Below, piece after piece: positions 56,264 through 64,000 of a stretch of DNA of 64,000 nucleotides. The DNA comes from Cytospora piceicola (lineage: Eukaryota > Ascomycota > Sordariomycetes > Diaporthales > Cytosporaceae): contig JALQBC010000065.1 in assembly GCA_023375675.1 (NCBI GenBank), positions 80,758-144,757 on the forward strand, in the 5' to 3' direction. The first letter of the stretch is position 1; each line of letters starts with the position of its first letter. A program made the translations under genes and the position numbers. A model generated the notes under the pieces. The model was not told the origin of the DNA. It worked only from the letters and a program-made list of their open reading frames with translations, and did no database searches.

Positions 56264-57405
56264 ATGCCGGCAGCAAAACGTGACGAGGTCGGCGAGTCCT
56301 CCACTTCAGCAGCAAAGAAGGCTCTGACAGCAAATGCCAATGGCAGCCCTACCTACGAACTCCCATGGTGAGCGCCCCAGTTCCTCCTCTCTCCTCAGGC
56401 TCAGTCCTTTGAGCTGACCAGAATCCCAGGGTGGAGAAATACCGTCCCGTCTTCCTCGACGACATCGTCGGCAACGTCGAGACGATAGAACGCCTCAAGA
56501 TCATCGCTAAAGATGGCAACATGCCCCACCTCATCATTTCAGGCATGCCCGGTATCGGCAAGACGACCAGCGTGCTCTGCCTCGCGCGACAGCTTCTGGG
56601 GGATGCATACAAGGAGGCCGTGTTGGAGCTCAACGCGTCCGACGAGCGTGGCATAGACGTGGTGCGGAACCGCATCAAGGGTTTCGCCCAGAAGAAGGTC
56701 ACGCTGCCCCCCGGACGGCACAAGATCGTCATCCTCGACGAGGCGGACAGCATGACGAGCGGCGCACAGCAGGCCCTGAGGCGGACGATGGAGATCTACT
56801 CGAACACGACTCGGTTCGCCTTTGCGTGCAACCAGTCGAACAAGATCATCGAGCCACTGCAGTCGCGATGTGCGATCCTGCGGTACGCGAGGTTGACGGA
56901 TGGCCAAGTGGTTAAGCGCCTCTTGCAGATCATCGAGGCAGAGAAGGTGGAGTACAACGACGACGGCCTTGCTGCGCTGGTGTTCAGTGCGGAGGGTGAC
57001 ATGCGACAGGCGATCAACAACCTGCAGTCAACGCATGCTGGGTTTGAACTGGTGACTGGAGACAACGTGTTCAAGGTGGTGGATTCGCCTCACCCTATAA
57101 AGGTACAGGCCATGCTGAAGGCGTGCTTTGAGGGTAACGTGGACTCTGCGCTCGATACTCTGAGGGAGCTGTGGGAATTGGGCTACTCGAGCCACGACAT
57201 CATCAGCACCATGTTCAAGGTGACCAAGACGATCCCGACGCTCAGTGAGCACGCCAAGCTCGAGTTCATCAAGGAGATTGGGTTCACTCACATGAAGATT
57301 CTGGAGGGCGTACAAACGCTTTTGCAACTGAGCGGATGTGTGGTTCGGCTGTGTAAGCTGAACATGGACCCGAAGAAGTTTGAGATCAACACAAAAGCGA
57401 ATTGA
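56264..57405 (+). CDS. RFC4: replication factor C small subunit (Rfc4-type)
   Basis: Exons 56264..56367 and 56430..57405 give 359 aa. The 62-nt intron splits the Trp codon in ELPW|VEKYRP, a conserved RFC motif. The clamp-loader AAA+ domain shows Walker [10 protein letters not shown] (73-81), Walker B ILDEAD (136-141), and the arginine-finger SRC motif at 180-182. The C-terminal collar domain follows. RFC loads PCNA onto primed DNA in replication and repair. Among the small subunits the sequence ([30 protein letters not shown]) fits yeast Rfc4; its number differs between organisms. Confidence 0.93.
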
Positions 57406-57605
57406 TGAGCTCTGGCATAATGGACGGCGGTGGTATTTGGCATTGGCGCGGCGTTGGCTCTGGCTTTGATCTGGCTTTTGGGAAGGTCGGGTGGGTTCAA
57501 AATGGTTGGTGAAGCTAGGCACATCTGAGAGTTTGCAGGCTATTAAAGGGCGTCTATAATGAGGAATCATGACATTTCATTTCTGGTTTAAGAAGCCAGG
57601 TTTTC
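57406..57605. other. convergent 3' region RFC4 / small membrane protein
   Basis: Only 200 bp separate the two stop codons, so the 3' UTRs probably meet or overlap. Confidence 0.5.
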
Positions 57606-58197
57606 TTAGCTCTCATCATCTCCGATTTCATCCTGTAAACTCTGCCATACAGCCCTCTCCTTCGCCATTCGCCGCTGCATCCTAACGTGGGCCTCGTACT
57701 GCCTCATCCTGCTGTCCGCCTCGATCATACTTCCGAATGCCATTCCGGACATTTGAATGTACCTTGGCAAAATCAATATTGATGGTTAAAGAGAGGGAGG
57801 AGGGCCGAGCCGCTTACACTTTGAACTGGATAGTCAAGCTCCGGTAGACAGGCGAAGCGTAATACCCAATGCCGCCGAGAACACCGGTCAGGGCTCCCCA
57901 TTTCAGGGCTCCGTACGTGGCTCCCTTCGACGCTTCCCAGGCGGCGTCGATGGCCTCCTCATCTCTCATGGCATCGTGTGACCGCATCCTGCGCTCATGT
58001 GCGATGAGCACGGTAGTGGGGCTGGCCTCGAGGATTCTCGATTGGACGAATCGGCCCAGCAGTCGAATTGATATGTCGTTCGGAGGTGGTTGCGTGATTC
58101 TTCGGGGCGCCGTGCTCGACCGGGGCGTGAGAATAATGAGCTGCGAGTTTGAGAAAGCTTGGCCCCCCGGGTCCGGTAAAATGCAGTAGCGCGTCAT
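57606..58197 (-). CDS. conserved small protein, probably mitochondrial or membrane-associated, function unknown
   Basis: Exons 58197..57818 and 57762..57606 give 178 aa. The 55-nt intron (GTAAGC...CCAAG) splits a Val codon in QFKV|YIQMSGMAFG. N-terminal part: LILTPRSS-like segment and ISIRLLGRFVQSRILEASP. Then AHERRMRSHDAMRDEEAIDAAWEASKGA, a Gly-rich hydrophobic stretch (about 103-121: ALKWGALTGVLGGIGYYAS), and a helical charged end (ADSRMRQYEAHVRMQRR). I recall similar uncharacterised proteins in other ascomycetes, with weak resemblance to the Rcf2/Hig1 type of membrane protein, but I cannot assign a role. Confidence 0.78.
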
Positions 58198-58551
58198 TAC
58201 AAGAGCTCGGTGAAGAGTGGGGCCGCCCAGCCGCTGGGCCCCGGGGCCGAGACTAGACGGACATTGGTTCCATGGATACTACGTCTGCACGTGGTAGGTA
58301 CAGCGGTTAAATCCTTCTACAGGCATGCAAAGCTTTGATGGGTACCTAGGTTGACTGCACCTACATTCATCATGGGTTTCACGCGACCTCAAGCACGTCA
58401 AAAATTGTCTCTGGGACGGTCTCTTGAGTCTTGAGTCTCACGGCAAAGAACTGCCCGCCCAGTTTTTTGGTCACAAAATGGTCTGCTAGGTGCACATGTC
58501 CGGCGCATGCGATGTCATTATCTTGGTATCCTCGAGCTTCCCACCGCCCCC
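58198..58551. other. interval between small protein and HIS3
   Basis: These 354 bp contain the promoter of the 58197 gene and the HIS3 3' UTR. GGTACCTAGGTTG at 58340-58352 is another TACCTAGGT-type motif. Confidence 0.5.
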
Positions 58552-59350
58552 TTAACCCAGCGCGCTCAGCGTGCCCTTGGTACTGGGCACCTCGCCCTCC
58601 CTGCCCGGCACCACGCTCGTGGCCATCCGTATCGCGACGGCCAGCGCCTTGAACGCCGACTCGGCCCTGTGGTGGTCGTTGTCGCCCCGTATGCAGTCGA
58701 TGTGCATCGTCACGCGCGACCCCTGCGCGAAGCTCTGCAGGCAGTGGGGGATCATCTCGCAGCTCAGGTCGCCGATCTTCTCGCGCTTCAGCCCCAGGTC
58801 TACCACGCTGTAGGGGCGGTTCGACAGGTCCACGACGGCCCGGCTGAGGGCCTCATCCAGGGGCGCGTATGCGTATCCGAACCGGGCGAGCCCGGCCATC
58901 GAGTGCAGCGCCTTGCCGAAGGCGCTGCCCAGGGCTATGCAGACGTCCTCGGCGGTGTGGTGGTCGTCGACTGCAGAGAGACAATGTCAGCTATTGTATG
59001 ATATATCATGAAAGACCAATTGGCCTCGTAACAGTGCCCAAAGGTGATGTTGGATGGGTGCGCGGTGACTCACTGTGCAGGTCGCCCTTGCAGACGAGAG
59101 CCAAGCTCCAGCCGGCGTGTTTTGCCAGGGCGTGGAGCATGTGGTCCAGGAAGCCGATCCCCGTGTTGACGCTTATCGTCTGCGACTTGCTCGACTGTGA
59201 TGCATGGCCGACTGCGTCGTTCTCCAGGAGCCTCGCGTCCGTCTCTGGTGGGAATGCGCCACCGTCGAGGTTCAGCGCAAGCTGGATGCTCGTCTCGTTC
59301 GTGTCGCGGGCGATGGCCGCCCAACGGGGTGCTGCGGTTGTGCTGCTCAT
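58552..59350 (-). CDS. HIS3: imidazoleglycerol-phosphate dehydratase
   Basis: Exons 59350..59074 and 58970..58552 give 231 aa. The 103-nt intron splits the Ile codon in [13 protein letters not shown]. The enzyme dehydrates imidazole glycerol phosphate to imidazole acetol phosphate in histidine synthesis. Both metal-binding repeats are present: DDHHTAED in the middle and [14 protein letters not shown] near the C-terminus, together with [15 protein letters not shown]. Length agrees with fungal HIS3. An upstream in-frame TTG-initiated stretch is not supported because [17 protein letters not shown] matches the family start. Codon use is GC-rich. Confidence 0.95.
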
Positions 59351-59894
59351 GTTTGCGATTGGGAGTTTCGGTGTTTCGGCTGGAGATGTGAGGTTCGGTT
59401 GAGAATAGTTGCTCCCAGAATTGATCGTCGTTCCAAGGTTTCCAGTACAAAGATATTTACCCAGGAAAAATCGCTTCCTCTTCTGACGTATCACCGCGCT
59501 AAATGCTCCTAAATCGGCAAAAGTTGATAGGCGAGAGCAGGGCAGGGACCCCTGATCCACAGGGTCCTTTCTTCACTAAAATAGGCGGCCCGCTCCCTCG
59601 GGTAAGTCACCGAATTGAAGATTAGATCTTCTGAAATTGTCTACCAGTTGGAGAAAAACAACACCTACGATATCGACGATATTTGTCGAAAAGAGGATAT
59701 GCACGTTCTCAAAAACTCATCCGTCAATTTCACAGAGCTTGTGCCATTCCTTATGACACCCAAGAATACCGGTGACCTCATAGTTGGCCGGCACTGGAAA
59801 CACAGCGAAGAGGACAATGACAACACTCGAAGCTTAACGTTGATGCCGTATCATACATGTCTGTTGTTACAATATCAACTAGTCTTTCTGCATT
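59351..59894. promoter_or_regulatory. HIS3 promoter and 3' region of paralogue 2
   Basis: These 544 bp contain TAAGTCA (59603-59609), one base from the CPC1/Gcn4 consensus, 253 bp upstream of HIS3, and a CTGACGTAT word near 59484. Both are weak candidates for amino-acid control. No gene is seen. Confidence 0.4.
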
Positions 59895-61759
59895 CTATTT
59901 CTGAGGCGGCGCAGGGAAAGCCACCTGGATCTGCCTACTCTCCACCGGACTCCCGCTCTCCCTTCTCCTTCTCATACTGCTCGCGCTACTCTTCCGTCCA
60001 TACTTGAACGGGGATGCTGAAAGAGCCGGTGGTGACGGCGGAAGGGACCACCCATCCGGGTTATCGCGCGGGCTTGGCCATCCGGACTTCTGCTTCACCT
60101 GGGGCGACGAGATGGTTGGGCTTTTAAAGGTAGGATAACCACTGCCCTGGCTGCTCATGGTCGTCAGCCTGGGCCTGGACTTGCCGTTGGGCGGCTGGAT
60201 TGGTGAGGAGTTGGCGGAGTGAAGGTCGGCTGGGATGCTTGATGTCGACCGCAGAGGCGGCAAGGGGTTTTGTATGGCTTTCAGGACGCTGAAAGTGTCT
60301 TGCTTAGGTGACCGACGAGCTGGCTCAGGTGGAGTCGGTGCAGTGTTGATGGAAAGGGGAGCCCTTGACGCATTTTGTTTGCCCAGCTCCTCCAGATTCC
60401 CCGGGGGAGCGGCGAAGGACTGGAAAGACTGCGGGGCGTGTTGAGGACTCCAAGCGGGCTCATACGCGAACCGCTGGGGTTTGGGCTTAGACTCGATATA
60501 CTGCCTCTCCGACGTGCCTGGAGAAGGTTGTTGGCCAGGCTCTGTTGGAACGGCAAAGGACTGGAAAGTTGGTGGGGCATATTGAGGGCTCCATGCAGGC
60601 TCATACGCATACCGCTGTGGCTTAGACTTGGACTCGATGAAGTATCTTTCCGAATGTCCCTCGCCAGTAATGCCGGACACTTGGGCCGACGCCATCTGAT
60701 CGAGCGAGCCGTACTGCTTGTTCTCTTCCACGGGCGTCAGGTCGTCGCGGAAGAACTTGGGCGAGATTGGCGAGGAGAGGATATGGCGGCAGCGGAAGGA
60801 GAAGGACGACTTTCGTTTGTGTGTCTTGGGCGTTGAGCCCCAGCGAGGTTTGGTGCCAATTGCCAAACGCTTCTGCCGCTTGTGACGCCGAATAAGGATG
60901 CAGCTCGCGACGACGAGTACAAGCACGACAGCCCCGACAGCTATTCCCGCGATAGCTGCCGTGCTGAGCTGCACCGAGGCGGATGTGGAATCCACCACCA
61001 GACTTGCTGGGTCCACAATGTTGATGTATGCTGATGAAAAGACGGTACCGTCTAGACCCAAACTGCTTGTCACGTTTGGTCTCTGCTTGCAGCCAGCTTC
61101 GAGAGCAACCAAGGCTATGACACGTCAGTACACAATCGGCCATGCGAAGTCGAATTCGGCAGACATACTGTTTGCGACGTATTGAGTAGTACCGCTCGAG
61201 CTCACGCAGCTGTGGCAACCTTCAAAATACTCCCCGGTTACAGATTCGCCACCGGCATCACAATACTGAAACTCAGAGCCGGCCGTACTCAGATTCCCGT
61301 ACTGGAGCCCGGTTTTGAGAGGACCACATGCCGAATCGGTCGCACAGGGATTCAAATCCGAGTCCGTTCCGTTGAGGAATCCGTATACGCAGTGGTCGAA
61401 GATGTATCTGAGGTTGTCTGGAACAAGTTTTCGGAGTCAGTTGGTGGTCTAACTTCTTCAAATAGACTTGACTTACACAGAAACCAGTACTGGTCGCTCT
61501 CTCCGCCTTGCACGAAGGTACTGCTCTGCAAGCAGGTCATGCACTGAGTCCACTTCTTCCCACCACTCGTGCTCGTGTAGTCAGCATCCTCACAAACGAT
61601 ACTCGAGGCCACTGTGTTGGATGAGTTCGGGTCCGATAGATCCAACGCAGTTGAGTCTACGCATACCGAGGAGCACGGTGAGTTTGGTGTTACTTGGATA
61701 GCGAGGACATAGGGAAGTGCGGCAGCAAATAGTAGCCGATGTAAGAAACGGGCCGCCAT
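59895..61759 (-). CDS. Cys-rich single-pass membrane protein, paralogue 2
   Basis: Exons 61759..61477, 61417..61169 and 61114..59895 give 583 aa. A signal peptide (MAARFLHRLLFAAALPYVLA) is followed by IQVTPNSPCSSVC, CMTCLQ, YNLRYIFDHC at junction 1, CHSCVSS, and ANTLVALEAGCKQ at junction 2. These correspond step by step to paralogue 1 (43697-45684), with both introns at the same places and phase, and the same exon 2 length (249 nt). There is one membrane helix (about residues 230-252) followed by RRHKRQKR; the LPTG motif of paralogue 1 is replaced by LSTA. The tail is different: disordered, with a 47-residue tandem duplication around the IESKxKPQR and AYEPAWSPQ words. Probable cell-surface protein; function unknown. 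Confidence 0.85.
60385..60665 (-). repeat. 141-bp tandem duplication inside paralogue 2
   Basis: Two adjacent copies of a 47-codon unit lie in the cytoplasmic tail. Matching points are TTGAGG at 60441 and 60582 on the plus strand, exactly 141 bp apart. Copies differ by scattered substitutions. Confidence 0.8.
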
Positions 61760-62450
61760 GGTTGTCCTGTGTGCTCCCGACTGATATAACAACGAAACGT
61801 GCAAATAGCTGATGTCCGAGTTTCCTTCTATTGTGTTTTCTTCTTTTTCCTTCAATTTTATTCTCTTGTTTTTTTCTTCTTCTTTTTTCTTCTTCTTCTT
61901 TTTCTTCCCGCCTTATTTGAAGAATTGAAGGTCAGTCCAGCGTCCTCAACCAGGAGGACCCTTCTGACACGGCCGATTAAATGATTAGGTAAAGTGAAAT
62001 GAATGACCCAAAAGAGAAGAAATAATAATAATAATAATAATACAAAACTCTTCCAGTAATCCTGCAAAATGGAGGTCAGAACGCAACGGGAATGAACAAA
62101 CTTGCCCGGGGGGGGGGGGCCAAAGGGATGATATCGACGTAGCACAACAGTTTGACATGGCTTCGAACCTGCAATAGCGTCACCAGGATGTCGGTAAATG
62201 TCACCATCACACAATACCCAGCCGCTGGGCAGCGCCACGACCGACGTAGTCCCCCCTCCCCCTCCACGACGGGCCAGTCGGAGTATTGCATCGCCATGCG
62301 ATGGGGGCTGGTGGGTGCCGTCAGGCACTGGGCTCCCAGACCAGCCAAATGGAAGTTGAGCTGACGCCCCACTGTGCGCTCGGCTGACCCGACAGAGATC
62401 CCGATGCTTTTAGCGGGGCAGACGCACAAATCGAGGTACGCACAATTGAC
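61760..62450. other. promoter of paralogue 2 and edge of AT-rich block
   Basis: Contains a CTT-rich polypyrimidine tract on the plus strand at about 61846-61910 (purine-rich on the gene's sense strand), an AAT microsatellite at 62021-62042, and a G12 homopolymer at 62108-62119. The last 200 bp are of ordinary composition up to the sharp change near 62,450. No gene is supported. Confidence 0.55.
62021..62042. repeat. AAT trinucleotide microsatellite
   Basis: About seven AAT units, upstream of paralogue 2. Confidence 0.85.
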
Positions 62451-64000
62451 AAAGGCAAAACTAAAGTAAAATTACAGAAAAGTAATAGTATTATATTAAC
62501 TTAAGTAAATAAATACTATTAAAATTAATTAAAATATAATTAAATATAATTAAATTAAATATAGTTTTCTTAAGTATATATATAATTAAATAAATTTAAT
62601 ATATAATATATTAACTTTAAAATACGTTTTTAAAATATATTTTAAATTTAATATATTATATATTTAATTTATTTATATAAATAATAATATATATATATAT
62701 AATAAAATAAAACTAAGTTATTTAATAAAAAGTAGTTATATAACTATAATAAAGCTTAATATAAAACATTTTAATATTTTAATATATATATAAAATATAT
62801 AAAGCTATAGTTATTTAATATAAAGTAGTTATAAAACTGTTTTTAAAATTAATATATAAACTTTAATTTAATTTAACTATAGTTATTTAATATAAAGCGG
62901 TTTTAAAACCGCTTTTAAGCTTATTATTAATAAGTTTAAAAACTTAATAAATATATTAAATTAAATAAACTATAGTTACTTAATAGAAAGCAGTTTTAAA
63001 ACTGCTTTTAAGCTTAATATATATACTTTTAATAAAAGAAACTATAGTTACTTAATAAAAAGCAGTTTTAAAACCGCTTTTAAGCTTAATATATATACTT
63101 TTACTTAAGTAAACTATAGTTATTTAATAGAAAGCGGTTATATAACTACTTTTAAGCTTAATATTAATACTTTTAGTATTTTATTATATATATTAAATAT
63201 AATAAACTATAGTTATTTAATAAAAAGCGGTTTTAAAACCGCTTTTTAGCTTATTATAAAAGGTTATAATATATTAATATATATATTAAATAATAAAAAC
63301 CTAAGTTACTTAATAGAAAGCGGTTTTAAAACTGTTTTTAAGCTATATATATATAACTTATAATAAATAAACTATAGTTACTTAATAGAAAGCAGTTATA
63401 TAACTGCTTTTAAGCTTAGTATTAAAAGCTTTAATATTATAATATATATTAAAAATAATAAAACCTTAAGTTACTTAATAAAAAGCAGTTTTAAAACCGC
63501 TTTTAAGTTTAATATATATTCTTTTACTTATATAAGCTATAGTTACTTAATATAAAGCGGTTATATAACTACTTATAAATATACTACTAATAAGTTTAAT
63601 ATTATAATATATATATTAAATAATAAAAACCTAAGTTACTTAAAAGAAAGCGGTATTAAAACCGCTTTTAAGCTTTTTATATATATTTTTAAGAAAATAA
63701 ACTATAGTTACTTAATAAAAAGCGGTTATATAACTATATTTAAGCTTATTATAAAATGCTTTAATATTTAAATATATATATTAAATAATAAAAACCTAAG
63801 TCTTTTAAAAGAAAGCGGTTTTAAAACCGCTTTTAAACTTAATATATATACTTTAAATTAAATAAAGCATACTTATTTAATAGAAAGCAGTTTTAAAACC
63901 GCTTTTAAACTTAATATATATACTTTTACTTAAATAAACTATAGTTACTTAATAGAAAGCGGTTTTAAAACCGCTTTTAAACTTAATATATATACTTTTA
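62450..64000. repeat. AT-rich satellite block with palindromic units
   Basis: From about 62,450 to the window end the sequence is almost pure A/T and has no coding frame. From 62,729 it is a tandem array of sixteen palindromes starting at 62729, 62822, 62894, 62987, 63059, 63131, 63224, 63317, 63389, 63482, 63554, 63647, 63719, 63812, 63884 and 63956. Distances are 93 or 72 bp only. The best copies have arms AAAGCGG and CCGCTTT around TTTTAAAA. Linkers start TAAGCTTA and end near TAGTTACTTAATA. CpA and TpG are very rare outside the palindromes, as in RIP-affected DNA. The array continues beyond the window. Confidence 0.9.
63221..63248. repeat. longest perfect palindrome of the array (28 bp)
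   Basis: In this copy the flanks also pair, extending the 22-bp palindrome by three bases on each side (TAA... and ...TTA). Copies at 62894, 62987, 63389, 63812 and 63956 are perfect over 22 bp. Confidence 0.85.

Noticed and set aside
62729..64000. Regularly spaced palindromes resembling a CRISPR array
   Set aside because: The spacers are themselves repeats of one AT-rich sequence in two fixed lengths, palindromes vary by deamination, and the contig is eukaryotic with introns. No cas-like gene is near.
62450..64000. AT-rich block as mitochondrial DNA insertion or contamination
   Set aside because: There is no coding frame, rRNA or tRNA of mitochondrial type, and the tandem structure with C-to-T decay fits a nuclear satellite better. 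Only read mapping could exclude a mis-join.

Overview
This is a nuclear contig segment from a filamentous ascomycete, most probably a Sordariomycete. Introns are short, with GT-AG ends and CTRAY-type branch points. Genes alternate strand without operons, the protein set is typically euascomycete (ArgJ with a mitochondrial-type leader, Knr4/GS-1, Lsg1, Ltv1, Sac3, Cdc23), and intergenic DNA carries scattered TACCTAGGTA-like motifs. I cannot name the species from sequence alone. I support twenty protein-coding genes, one pseudogene fragment and one AT-rich satellite array.

Layout. 1-2107: 3' part of VPS54 (GARP tethering complex), cut by the left edge. 5176-5766: a small secreted protein. 5767-14500: about 8.7 kb with no supportable gene. 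14501-15684: a GPI-anchored cell-wall protein with elastin-like VPG repeats. 18023-20194: CDC23 (APC/C), divergent from ERG20 (20793-21925), which is followed by VPS68 and KNR4 on the minus strand. 28751-32374: LSG1 and LTV1, a divergent pair of 60S and 40S ribosome-maturation factors sharing a 390-bp promoter. SAC3 (mRNA export) follows on the plus strand. 38680-38903: a frameshifted remnant of a short-chain dehydrogenase. 39557-43412: ArgJ and a Derlin, divergent. 43697-45684 and 59895-61759: two paralogous single-pass membrane proteins with Cys-rich ectodomains. 49314-52431: an NTA1-type N-terminal amidase with a very long disordered tail. 53491-59350: a small membrane protein, a basic protein of unknown role, RFC4, an unrecognised small membrane protein and HIS3, closely packed.

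Right edge. At about 62,450 composition changes abruptly from ordinary mixed sequence to almost pure A/T. From 62,729 to the window end there is a highly regular array: sixteen copies of a 22-bp palindrome whose start-to-start distances are only 72 or 93 bp, with no exception. Palindrome variants form a C-to-T/G-to-A decay ladder, and the palindrome centre exists in two alternative, both self-complementary, forms. This is the most unusual structure in the window and is not explained by any gene.

Functionally the genes are mainly housekeeping: vesicle traffic (VPS54, VPS68), ER quality control (Derlin), wall building (KNR4, the GPI protein, possibly the two Cys-rich membrane proteins), isoprenoid synthesis (ERG20), ribosome export (LSG1, LTV1), mRNA export (SAC3), cell cycle and replication (CDC23, RFC4), and arginine and histidine synthesis (ArgJ, HIS3). 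All exon limits come from reading splice signals, frame and family similarity by eye. No alignment or transcript data were available.
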